Shown here piece by piece: positions 8,003 to 15,160 of a DNA stretch of 28,716 nucleotides. The notes under the pieces were generated by a model that saw only the letters and a program-made list of their open reading frames with translations, was not told where the DNA came from and ran no database searches. Where the stretch lies: assembly GCA_034211115.1 (NCBI GenBank), contig JAXHTH010000106.1:1-28716 (forward strand). The letters are read 5' to 3'. The translations under genes and the position numbers were made by a program. Positions within the stretch are counted from its first letter, which is position 1, and every line of letters begins with the position of its first letter. The stretch is from JAXHTH01 sp034211115. Lineage in GTDB: Bacteria; Planctomycetota; Phycisphaerae; Phycisphaerales; SM1A02.

Positions 8003-8686
8003 TCAGCGCCGATCCTCGGGCTGTTCGGTCCCTTCGGTCTCGTCGCCTTTGAGCAGATCGGCCGCCCCCTGGAGCAGACCGCTCATGCTCTCGAGCAGGG
8101 CGCCGGCCGCGCGCGGGGCGGCCTTCGCGCCGGCGCTCCCCGCTTCCTGCGCGAACTGCGCCGGGTGCCGCGCCGCGGCCGTCAGGGCCGTCTGCGCCTG
8201 CCGCCCGATGCGTCCTCCGGCGCGGCGGGCATGGTCGACAAGCTCCTTCACGCCCTCGGCGGCGCGTCCGCCGGCCTGGCGCGCCCGCTCCGACACCACG
8301 TCGACGAACATCCGCTCGAGCGTCTGAAGGTCCTCGACCGTGCGGGCGACGTCGTTTTGAGCGAAGGTCTCCGCCCGCCCGCGCGCCTCTTCGAGAGCGA
8401 GGCGGGTCGCGGTGGCGGTCGCCTCCACGCCGTCGGCGAGGCCGTCGATCGTCTCGCGCAGCACACTGTCGCGCCGCTCGGGCGCGACGGACCGGGCGCC
8501 CTCGATCGCGCCGCCGAGCATCTGGCCCGCCAGATCCTGTACGCGATTCATCGGAAGGCGGCGCTCGCGCACGGTCTCGACGACGGCGCGGCGGACGCGC
8601 TGGCGAACCTCGTCCCCCTCGCGGACGATCCGCTCGGTTTCCGCGGCCGCCGACTGAAACTCGTTCGACTCTGGCGTATCCATCAT
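8003..8686 (-). CDS. Ala/Arg-rich all-helical protein, DUF6781-like
   Basis: 227 residues, rich in Ala, Glu, Arg and Gln with long amphipathic helices and no membrane segment or signal peptide. Stretches such as LALEEARGRAETF, VARTVEDLQTLERMFVDV and ELVDHARRAG resemble, from memory, the family annotated as DUF6781, which occurs in stress-gene clusters; phasin-like packing is another possible reading. No catalytic motif is visible. Its ATG overlaps the stop of the P-type ATPase gene (ATGA), and AAAGGTG lies just upstream, so the two are translationally coupled. It may act on or near the membrane pump, but no function should be assigned. Confidence 0.75.
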   Translation of the reverse strand: MMDTPESNEFQSAAAETERIVREGDEVRQRVRRAVVETVRERRLPMNRVQDLAGQMLGGAIEGARSVAPERRDSVLRETIDGLADGVEATATATRLALEEARGRAETFAQNDVARTVEDLQTLERMFVDVVSERARQAGGRAAEGVKELVDHARRAGGRIGRQAQTALTAAARHPAQFAQEAGSAGAKAAPRAAGALLESMSGLLQGAADLLKGDETEGTEQPEDRR

Positions 8687-11421
8687 GAGGCACCTTTCTG
8701 CTTACGGGGTTGAGATTCCGGCTCCTGTCCCGAGTCGCCGGCGTCTGCGCGCCGAGCCGCGGCGGCGCGGATGACAAGGATACCCTGTCCCGCGAGCATC
8801 GGCAGGACGCTCAGGCCGAGAATCACCGACCAGCCGGAGACGCCCGGCGCGCGGGTTCGCAGAATGTCCGACAGCCCGGGCAGATACACGGCGGCGAGCA
8901 GCAGCACCGCACATCCAACGATCGCCAGCCACATCCAGGGATTGCCCACCACGTCGTTGCGCCACGGCGACGTGTCGGCATCGCGGAGGTTGAGCACGAA
9001 CCACAGCTTCGCGAACCCGAGCGTGAGGAACGACACGGTCACCGCCGCCTCGCGCTGCAATCCCAGGCCCTGCAGGGCGATGGTCAGCCCGGCGAGCACG
9101 CAGGCGGAGATCACCACGCTCCACCCGCCGATCGACAGCCAGTGCCGGCGGGTGAGGACGGCTTCGTCGGCCGGACGCGGCGGACGATGCATCACGCGAT
9201 CGTCGCCCTTTCCCACTCCGAACGCCAGCGCGGGGAAGACGTCGGTGAGCACGTTCAGATAGAGAATCTGCAACGGCCGCAGCGGCAGCGGCGCGCCGAC
9301 GAGCGACGCGCCGGCCACCGCGATGATCTCCGCCAGGTTCGTGCACAGCATGAACATCACCGACTTGCGGATGTTGCGGAAGATGATGCGGCCTTCTCGA
9401 ATGGCGGCGACGATGGTCGCGAGCCGGTCGTCCTTGAGGACCATGTCGGCGGCCTCGCGCGCCGCGTCCGTGCCGCGCTTCCCCATCGCCACGCCGATAT
9501 CGGCCTTCTTCAGCGCCGGCGCGTCGTTGACCCCGTCGCCGGTCATCGCCACCACCTCGCCTTCCGCCTGGTAGACTGATACCAGATCCAGCTTCTGCTC
9601 GGGGCTGACCCGCGCGAAGATGGAGGCGTCCAGCACGCGTTGACGCTCCTGTTCGGAGAGCTCCTCCGGCGCGCGCAGGTCGCGGCCGAGGACGGCGTCC
9701 GGCCCGTCCCGGTCGGCCAGATTGATGCTGCCGCCGACCGCGCGCGCGGTCTTGGGCTGATCGCCGGTCACCATCACCACCCGCACGCCGGCGGCGCGGC
9801 AGGCCGCGATCGTCTCTTCGATCTTCTCCCGCGGCGGGTCGTGCAGGCCGAGCAGGCCCAGGAACCGCAGGTCCGCGTAGGGATCGGTATCCGGCTGATC
9901 AACGCGGCGATCGGCGAAGGCGAGGACGCGGTAGCCGTCCTCGGCCAGGTCCTCGGCGCGCGTTTCCCAGCGGCGCCTTTCGTCATCATCGAGTTCCCGC
10001 CTCTTGTCCGCATCGTCTCCGGCGAGGGCAGTGCACTTTTCGAGCACGGCCTGCGGCGCGCCCTTGACCGCGACGAGGTGGTCCTCGCCGTCCTCGTGCA
10101 CGGTGGCCATCATCATCATGTCCGGATCGAAGGCGTGCTCCTTCGCCTCGGGAAGGCGCTCGAGCAGGTCGTCGCGGCGAAGATCGAGCCGCGCGCCCGC
10201 CTCGAGCAGCGCCACTTCCGTCGGGTCGCCCAGCGCGCCCTGCTCCAACGCTTCCTCGCCATCGTCTTCCGGGATCGAGGCGTTGTTGCAGAGTACGCCG
10301 ACCTTCAGAAGCCGACGGGCGAGGGCATCGTCGTCGAGGCCGTCCGTATCGTCCCCGATCGTGTGCTCGGCGGCGGGCGTGAGCACCCGCCGCACGGTCA
10401 TGCGGTTCTCGGTGAGCGTGCCCGTCTTGTCGGTGAGGATGATGCGGGTGGCGCCGAGGGTTTCGACGGCGGTGAGGCGGTTGACCAGCGCCTGCCGGCG
10501 CGCCATGAGCCACATCCCGCGGGCGAGGGCGATGGTGGCCACGATGGGCAGACCCTCGGGGATCGCCGCCACCCCCAGCGCGATCGCGGTTTCGATCATC
10601 AGCAGCATCGGCTGGCCGGCGGCGAGGCCGGCGAGGGCGACGATCGCCGCGATCACCAGCGTCAGCCACGCGAGCCGGCTGCCGAGACGATCAAGATGTT
10701 TCTGCAGCGGCGTGGTCTCGCTCTCCGCCCCCTCGGCCAGCTCGGCGATGCGCCCCAGTTCCGTGTTCATTCCCGTCGCGGTGACCACGCCCTCGCCGGA
10801 TCCTTCCGTGATCGTCGTCCCCTTGAAGAGCGTGTTGGCGCGCTCGGCGAGCGGGGTGTTCTCTTCCACGCGATCGGTGTTCTTGCGCACGGGCATCGCT
10901 TCGCCGGTCAGGGCCGCTTCGTTGACGTGGAGGTTGTTCGCCTCGATGAGGCGCAGGTCGGCGGGGACGATATCGCCGCCGTCGAAGATGACGACGTCGC
11001 CCGGCACGAGCGCGGTCACCGGCACGCTGCGCTCCTGCTTTCCGCGTCGGACGCGGACGCGTCGGCGGCCGAGTCGGCGCAGCGCCTCCATCGATCGCGC
11101 CGCCCGCCACTCGCTGACGAACCCGATGCCGGCGTTGACGACGATCACCGCGGCCAGGGCGATCGCCTCCGGCCATTTCGCGGTGGCGACTGCGAGCGCC
11201 CCCGCCGCCACCAGGATCAGAATGACCACGCTCCTGAACTGGACGAGGGCGATGCGGAGGACGCTGCGTCGGCGCGCCTCGCGCAGGCGGTTGGGGCCGT
11301 GCCGCTCCCGCCGCTTTCTCACCTCGTTCTTCGACAGCCCCGCCTCGGCGCGGACGCCGAGATCCTCCATCGCCTGCTCGGGCGATCTTGCGTGGAACGG
11401 AGGATCGGGGGAGTCTGACAT
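8683..11421 (-). CDS. Ca2+-type cation-transporting P-type ATPase (P2, CtpF/PMCA-like)
   Basis: 912 residues from the ATG at 11419-11421. Domains in order: cation-ATPase N-terminus, actuator domain with LTGEAMPV, membrane helix M4 with IPEGLP, phosphorylation site ILTDKTGTLT with Asp331, hinge MTGDGVNDAPALKKADIGVAMG (quoted in part: TGDGVNDAP), and six C-terminal helices. In M5 Asn and Glu of CTNLAEI and in M6 Asn, Thr and Asp of LNVLTD are kept, matching Ca2+ site residues of SERCA/PMCA pumps. Transport of Ca2+ or another divalent cation out of the cytoplasm is therefore likely. Mycobacterial CtpF, a DosR-regulon Ca2+ pump, is of this type. The gene lies 77 bases after apgM and is ATGA-coupled to the helical protein gene that follows. 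The upstream frame is open to 11646 but holds no family sequence. Confidence 0.95.
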   Translation of the reverse strand: MSDSPDPPFHARSPEQAMEDLGVRAEAGLSKNEVRKRRERHGPNRLREARRRSVLRIALVQFRSVVILILVAAGALAVATAKWPEAIALAAVIVVNAGIGFVSEWRAARSMEALRRLGRRRVRVRRGKQERSVPVTALVPGDVVIFDGGDIVPADLRLIEANNLHVNEAALTGEAMPVRKNTDRVEENTPLAERANTLFKGTTITEGSGEGVVTATGMNTELGRIAELAEGAESETTPLQKHLDRLGSRLAWLTLVIAAIVALAGLAAGQPMLLMIETAIALGVAAIPEGLPIVATIALARGMWLMARRQALVNRLTAVETLGATRIILTDKTGTLTENRMTVRRVLTPAAEHTIGDDTDGLDDDALARRLLKVGVLCNNASIPEDDGEEALEQGALGDPTEVALLEAGARLDLRRDDLLERLPEAKEHAFDPDMMMMATVHEDGEDHLVAVKGAPQAVLEKCTALAGDDADKRRELDDDERRRWETRAEDLAEDGYRVLAFADRRVDQPDTDPYADLRFLGLLGLHDPPREKIEETIAACRAAGVRVVMVTGDQPKTARAVGGSINLADRDGPDAVLGRDLRAPEELSEQERQRVLDASIFARVSPEQKLDLVSVYQAEGEVVAMTGDGVNDAPALKKADIGVAMGKRGTDAAREAADMVLKDDRLATIVAAIREGRIIFRNIRKSVMFMLCTNLAEIIAVAGASLVGAPLPLRPLQILYLNVLTDVFPALAFGVGKGDDRVMHRPPRPADEAVLTRRHWLSIGGWSVVISACVLAGLTIALQGLGLQREAAVTVSFLTLGFAKLWFVLNLRDADTSPWRNDVVGNPWMWLAIVGCAVLLLAAVYLPGLSDILRTRAPGVSGWSVILGLSVLPMLAGQGILVIRAAAARRADAGDSGQEPESQPRKQKGAS

Positions 11422-11498
11422 CGTCTCAGCGAATGCCCGAAGGGACGGGGTGGCGTCGGGGGCGTCGGCGGCATACGGCGGGCCCAGGCCCGCGCCGC

Positions 11499-12704
11499 TT
11501 ACGCCCCGTACTTGGCAAGGCGCTCCGCGTTGGCCAGCGCCAGGGGCATGAGATGCGTGGCGGGCAGGCGGGGGCCCAGCGCGCCGGCCAGACATGCCCG
11601 CTCGCCGAACGTCGTCACCCGGTCGGGACGGCAGCGCGGCGACCACAACATCACCGGCACCGGATGCCAGGAGTGCTCCTCCATCCGGCTGGGCGTCGAG
11701 TGATCCCCGGTCACGAGGATGACATCGGGCGCCTGCTCCCGCAGGGTTGGCAGATGCTCATCGACCTCTTCGATGAGGTGGACCTTCCGATCGAAGTCGT
11801 TGTCTTCGCCGGCGCTGTCCGTGCCCTTCACGTGAAGGAAGAAGTAGTCATAGTCGTCCCAGTTTCGCTGCATGACCTCGAGGCGCTCGGGCAGGCGGCC
11901 GTCAACCTCCAGCGCGTCCATTCCCACGAGCCGGGCCACGCCGCGGTACATGGGGTAGGCCGCCAGCGCGGCGGCGCGGAGGCCGAAGACGTCCCGGACG
12001 TCGGGCCAGTCGGGGCGCCGGGAGAAGCCGCGGAGCAGGACGCCGTTCGCCGGCTCCCCAGCGAGCATGTTCCGCGCCTCGCCGACAAACCGCCGGACGA
12101 GGTCCGCGGCGCGCTCGGATCCGGACGCGCGCGCCGCCGCCTCGATGGGCGGCTCGCCTTCCGCCTGCGGGTCCGTCGCCTCGATGTCGCCGTGCAGATC
12201 GTCGCCGCGGAGCACGAGCACGAATCGGTGCTCCTTCACCGGTTCGACGAAGAGTTCGGCGTCCGGGAGATCGATCGCGCGCAGCTTCTCGCAAAGCTCA
12301 GCGCCCGTTTCGCTGCTGATGCGCCCGGCCCGGCGGTCGGCGACGAGGCCGTCGTCATCCAGCGTGCAGAAGTTGCCGCGCGCCGCGACGTCGCCGTGCT
12401 CGAGGTCGAAGCCGATGCCGAGGGCCGACAGCACGCCGCGCCCGACTTGGTACTCGACCGGGTCGTAGCCGAACAGCGCAAGGTGGGCGGGTCCGCTGCC
12501 GGGCGTGATCCCGGGCCCGATCGGCTCGTGCAGGCCGCAGATGCCTTCGCCGGCGAGGGCATCCAGGTGCGGCGTGCGCGCCGTCTCGAGCGCGGTCCGG
12601 TTCCCCGGCTGCTCGGCCAGGCCGCCCAGGCCGTCGAGCACGAGCAGCACGATGGTCGTCTCGGCCGGCTGCCGCAGCGAGCCGATGAGCTCAAGGTTCA
12701 CCAT
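11499..12704 (-). CDS. apgM: 2,3-bisphosphoglycerate-independent phosphoglycerate mutase, archaeal type
   Basis: 401 residues of the alkaline-phosphatase superfamily, the usual aPGAM length. Metal and catalytic motifs: LVLDGLGG with Asp24, GITPGSGPAHLALFGYDP with the phospho-acceptor Ser70, FLHVKGTDSAGED, and TGDHSTP followed by HSWHPVPVMLW. It interconverts 3- and 2-phosphoglycerate in glycolysis/gluconeogenesis in the cytoplasm. GAGGA lies about 10 bases before the ATG. The gene follows the ferritin-like gene by 41 bases and precedes the P-ATPase by 77 bases, all on the minus strand, suggesting one transcript. With PfkB in the same island it brings two glycolytic steps under what looks like shared stress control; that last point is inference. 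Confidence 0.95.
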   Translation of the reverse strand: MVNLELIGSLRQPAETTIVLLVLDGLGGLAEQPGNRTALETARTPHLDALAGEGICGLHEPIGPGITPGSGPAHLALFGYDPVEYQVGRGVLSALGIGFDLEHGDVAARGNFCTLDDDGLVADRRAGRISSETGAELCEKLRAIDLPDAELFVEPVKEHRFVLVLRGDDLHGDIEATDPQAEGEPPIEAAARASGSERAADLVRRFVGEARNMLAGEPANGVLLRGFSRRPDWPDVRDVFGLRAAALAAYPMYRGVARLVGMDALEVDGRLPERLEVMQRNWDDYDYFFLHVKGTDSAGEDNDFDRKVHLIEEVDEHLPTLREQAPDVILVTGDHSTPSRMEEHSWHPVPVMLWSPRCRPDRVTTFGERACLAGALGPRLPATHLMPLALANAERLAKYGA

Positions 12705-12745
12705 GACGCGGGAGTCCTCAGATCACGGGGGCAAAGGGGCGCCGA

Positions 12746-13180
12746 TCAGACCGCCGTCAGTGACGGCTCGCCCAGCAGGCGGCGCATCCGCTGGCCGTGC
12801 TCGGCCTCGTCGGCGGCCTGCTCCTCCATGTGCAGCTTCAGCGCGATCAGGCCTTCCTGCTCGGCGAGCTGGGCGAGCTTCGTGTAGCGGTCCACATCCT
12901 CGCGCTCGGCTTCGGCGTCGCGCTGGAGCATCTGGGGCACCTCGGCCGGCGGGGGCGTGAGGTCCGGATCGAGCCGCGGCGTCGCATCGAGCATCGCAAG
13001 CTGGTTGGCCAGATACTGGGCGTGGCCGATCTCGTCACCGACCTCATCCTCGTACATGGCTCGCACGGGCTCCCACTGCGATCCCTTGATCATCGCCGCC
13101 TGGAGCATGTAGCGCAAGGCCGTCGAGATCTCCTGGTTGAGCTGCTCGTTCAAACCCTGGATGAGTTCCTGGTTCTGCAC
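12746..13180 (-). CDS. Ferritin-like/bacterioferritin-type di-iron protein
   Basis: 144 residues, four-helix ferritin-like fold. Di-iron ligands fit the canonical spacing: Glu17, Glu50-x-x-His53 (DEIGHAQ), Glu94 (EREDVD), and Glu125-x-x-His128 (DEAEHGQ). It should bind and oxidise Fe2+, in a storage cage or as a smaller ferritin-like enzyme; haem binding as in true Bfr cannot be shown. The start is GTG at 13178-13180 with AAGGAG 7 bases upstream. It leads the minus-strand group ferritin-apgM-P-ATPase-helical protein. The TGGGG-N5-CCCCA box at 13428-13442 and the CCCCAATCGGGG repeat at 13238-13249 lie upstream. Confidence 0.9.
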   Translation of the reverse strand: MQNQELIQGLNEQLNQEISTALRYMLQAAMIKGSQWEPVRAMYEDEVGDEIGHAQYLANQLAMLDATPRLDPDLTPPPAEVPQMLQRDAEAEREDVDRYTKLAQLAEQEGLIALKLHMEEQAADEAEHGQRMRRLLGEPSLTAV

Positions 13181-13237
13181 GTTCGGTCTCCTTTGTCGGG
13201 ACAGTGTCGGGAATGTGCCGGCTCAGCCGCACTTTGG

Positions 13238-13249
13238 CCCCAATCGGGG
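13238..13249. promoter_or_regulatory. Inverted repeat CCCC-AATC-GGGG upstream of ferritin-like gene
   Basis: Differs by one base from the core of the repeat at 5468-5479 (CCCCAAACGGGG). In both places it lies between a TGGGG-N5-CCCCA box and the gene start, here about 60 bases before the ferritin-like GTG. It could be a second operator or a leader hairpin. Confidence 0.35.
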
Positions 13250-13427
13250 GGGAAAGCCGGCGTCCCGACTCACATCCTGTGGAGTGGAACGCCGGCGTGA
13301 GGTGCATCACGGCAGCGAACGCGCGCCGGCGTATGCCTTCCTTTCGCCTGAGCCTACCCTGCGAGCGCAGGGCAGAAAGCGGGTGGAGGACGGCTCCACC
13401 TCTCCCGGCATTACCTCCGTCAGGGCG

Positions 13428-13442
13428 TGGGGAAATCCCCCA
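13428..13442. promoter_or_regulatory. Candidate operator: perfect TGGGG-N5-CCCCA inverted repeat
   Basis: TGGGG at 13428-13432 and CCCCA at 13438-13442 flank AAATC. It matches the box upstream of the dismutase gene, including the outer bases. It sits 248 bases upstream of the ferritin-like start and just downstream of the DUF1328 gene. Confidence 0.5.
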
Positions 13443-13489
13443 GTTCAACCTTTCCGGCCGTCAGCGCGAAGACGCACCGGTGAGTGCGG

Positions 13490-13681
13490 TTACGGTCCGC
13501 GCCCCGCCGCGGGTCGCCCGCGCACGAGATGCGCGATGAGGGAAAGGACGAACAGGACGATGAAGACGAAGAACAGGATCTTCGCGATCGTCGCCATCAC
13601 GCCCGCGAGGCCGAAGAAGCCGAACGCGGCGGCGAGCAGACTGATGATGAAGAAGACGAGCGCCCAGCCGAGAAGTCCCAT
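13490..13681 (-). CDS. DUF1328/YtjA-family small membrane protein
   Basis: 63 residues with two hydrophobic helices: the first about 4-33 in the characteristic pattern WALVFFIISLLAAAFGF and GLAG, the second about 35-55, then a basic tail. This is the full length usual for the family. GGAGG lies 7 bases before the ATG. Family members are inner-membrane peptides induced by stress in several bacteria; the molecular role is unknown. It lies 90 bases downstream of the PfpI-like gene on the same strand, with a strong hairpin between them, so it may have its own transcript. Confidence 0.9.
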   Translation of the reverse strand: MGLLGWALVFFIISLLAAAFGFFGLAGVMATIAKILFFVFIVLFVLSLIAHLVRGRPAAGRGP

Positions 13682-13717
13682 GTGAGTGTCCTCCGTTCAT
13701 GGTGCATGCGAAGGCCC

Positions 13718-13739
13718 GCTCCCGGCGCGGGCCGGGAGC
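13718..13739. terminator. Strong hairpin between PfpI-like and DUF1328 genes
   Basis: GCTCCCGG (13718-13725) pairs perfectly with CCGGGAGC (13732-13739) over a 6-base loop, 33 bases after the PfpI stop on the minus strand. No T-run follows, so it may be a weak terminator or an mRNA-end stabiliser. Confidence 0.35.
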
Positions 13740-13771
13740 GAGCGCAGGGGTGGGAAGGGGCGAAGGGTGTT

Positions 13772-14332
13772 TCAGGCGTTCGCCGCGGCGGTCGCGCGAC
13801 CGGTCGTCCGTGCGGCGAGCTGCTCCAGGATCGACCCGCAGAAGTCGGGCAGATCATCCGGGACGCGGCTGGTGACGAACGGCTCGTCAACGATGACCGG
13901 CGCATCCTCGTACTCCGCCCCGGCGTTGACCAGGTCATCGCGCACCGATTGATAGCAGGTCATGCGCTTGCCCTCGACCACGCCGGCGGAGATGAGGATC
14001 TGCCCGCCGTGGCAGATGGCGGCGATCACGCGACCTTCCGACACGAACTCGCGGACGACGCGCAGAAGCGGCTCGATCGTTCGCAGCGCGTCGGGCATGC
14101 GTCCTCCGGGAATGACGAGGCCGTCGAAATCCTCGGCCGCGACGTCGGTGAACGCGACATCGGATCGCACCGGATAGCCATGCTTGCTCCGATAGACCGT
14201 GTCCGGCGCCTGTCCGGCCACGACGACTTCGCAGCCGGCCTCGCGCAGACGCAGCCGCGGGTAGTGCAGCTCGAGATCTTCATACTCATCACCGGCGATG
14301 ATGAGGACCTGGGGTTGTCGTTGTTCAGCCAT
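13772..14332 (-). CDS. DJ-1/PfpI-family protein (class I glutamine amidotransferase-like)
   Basis: 186 residues, typical for bacterial PfpI/YhbO-type proteins. The nucleophile elbow AAICHGGQ holds Cys107 followed by His108, and Glu18 in GDEYEDLEL is the usual acidic partner. Family members are stress proteins variously reported as proteases, glyoxalases or deglycases; the exact activity cannot be read from sequence. I chose the ATG at 14330-14332 because GGAG lies 6 bases upstream; an in-frame ATG at 14345-14347 lacks a site. It lies 106 bases after the rhodanese gene on the same strand, with a hairpin between the two. Confidence 0.93.
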   Translation of the reverse strand: MAEQRQPQVLIIAGDEYEDLELHYPRLRLREAGCEVVVAGQAPDTVYRSKHGYPVRSDVAFTDVAAEDFDGLVIPGGRMPDALRTIEPLLRVVREFVSEGRVIAAICHGGQILISAGVVEGKRMTCYQSVRDDLVNAGAEYEDAPVIVDEPFVTSRVPDDLPDFCGSILEQLAARTTGRATAAANA

Positions 14333-14378
14333 GAATGACTCCGTCATGAGGGGGATATGTTCCGATGTGTTCTTGCGG

Positions 14379-14410
14379 CCGGACGCACCGCCTCGCGGCG
14401 GCCGGTCCGG
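14379..14410. terminator. GC-rich hairpin between rhodanese and PfpI-like genes
   Basis: CCGGAC at 14379-14384 pairs with GTCCGG at 14405-14410, with further GC pairing inside. It follows the rhodanese stop by about 28 bases on the minus strand. There is no T-run, so partial termination or processing is as likely as full termination. Confidence 0.3.
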
Positions 14411-14438
14411 ATGATCGTGTGAGGACCGCGCTCCGCGT

Positions 14439-14771
14439 TCAGTGCGAGTTCTCGATGGGGAGATCTGCGTTCTTCCAGTCCATCTTGCCCGCGGCGTAAT
14501 CCATGACGTTCGTGTAGCCGAGGTCCTCCATGCTGCGTGCGGCCTTGGGAGAGGCATCGCACGCCTCGTCCATGCAGTACACGACGACCGGCTTGTCCTT
14601 GTCGGGGACCGCCTGCCGGATCCGCTCATCGAACCCGTCGCCGGGCGGAACGTTGATCGCGCCGGGAAGGTGGAACTTCCGAAAATACTTCTCATCGAGC
14701 GTCTCGACGACGGCGACGTCATCGCCGCGATCGATCATTCCTTTCAGTTCATCGCGCGTGATCGTTTTCAT
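14439..14771 (-). CDS. Single-domain rhodanese-like sulfurtransferase
   Basis: 110 residues, one rhodanese domain. The active-site loop starts at Cys66 in VVYCMDEACDAS, with a second cysteine at position 71; the fold motif HLPGAINVPPG is at 34-44. Such proteins carry a persulfide on the catalytic Cys and move sulfur in thiosulfate, polysulfide or redox metabolism. The ATG is preceded by AAGGAG, 5-6 bases upstream. It is the first gene of a minus-strand set with PfpI and DUF1328 and is divergent from pfkB. The substrate is unknown. Confidence 0.93.
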   Translation of the reverse strand: MKTITRDELKGMIDRGDDVAVVETLDEKYFRKFHLPGAINVPPGDGFDERIRQAVPDKDKPVVVYCMDEACDASPKAARSMEDLGYTNVMDYAAGKMDWKNADLPIENSH

Positions 14772-15160
14772 GGGCGCTCCTTACAAAAGGAAAAAGAGGC
14801 GAGGTCGGTGCGGGTCAGGCGAGTGGTGGACGGAACCATGACTGTGACGTGAAACCTCCGACCCCGCCCCGCGCCGTCCCGTGCGGCAAGAGCCGGGCGA
14901 CGCGCTCCGGTCCTTTGGCGGGGATTATCCATCGGCGGCCTCGCACGGGCAGTCGGTTCAGGCACGGGATTGGCATCGGGTGTTTCCCGAGCCCCGTGGT
15001 ATCCGCCGGCGGCGCGTGTCGCGTGGGCGATTCACCGGTTCCCCGACGGGCGCTCGCCCCCTGTATTCACCGGCCACGACCGGCTGGACCGACCAACCAC
15101 CGTCCGCGTAGGCTTGGAATCGCGGGGTTCGGCCCCACGCCAGGCCGCAGGGTGATCGAC
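14772..15160. other. Divergent promoter region rhodanese / pfkB
   Basis: 389 bases without a supported gene; the upstream extension of the pfkB frame has no family sequence. It carries the TCGGG-N5-CCCGA box at 14976-14990. No good sigma-70 hexamer pair is visible. Confidence 0.5.
14976..14990. promoter_or_regulatory. Candidate operator: perfect TCGGG-N5-CCCGA inverted repeat
   Basis: TCGGG (14976-14980) and CCCGA (14986-14990) flank TGTTT. Arm length and 5-base spacing equal the boxes at 5372, 7371 and 13428. It lies 205 bases from the rhodanese start and 171 bases from the pfkB start, so it could serve both directions. Confidence 0.45.

Larger units (their letters stand above)
13181..13489. 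other. Intergenic regulatory region upstream of the ferritin-led operon
   Basis: About 310 bases without a supported gene. It holds, from the ferritin start outward: the repeat CCCC-AATC-GGGG (13238-13249), a hairpin CCCTGC-GAGC-GCAGGG near 13356, a hairpin GTGGAG/CTCCAC near 13383-13399, and the inverted repeat box at 13428-13442. No clear sigma-70 promoter is visible. Confidence 0.5.

Noticed and set aside
8003..8686. Firm naming as a phasin (polyhydroxyalkanoate granule protein)
   Set aside because: Composition is phasin-like, but there is no specific motif and no PHA gene nearby.
9640..11418. 592-codon + strand frame (and an overlapping 515-codon one) opposite the P-type ATPase
   Set aside because: Mirror frame of the ATPase gene, rich in Arg, His and Gln as expected from antisense of GC-biased codons.
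13428..13442. TGGGG-N5-CCCCA box read as a transcription terminator
   Set aside because: Only 5-bp arms, no T-run, and similar boxes lie far upstream of starts in divergent promoter regions, which fits an operator better.
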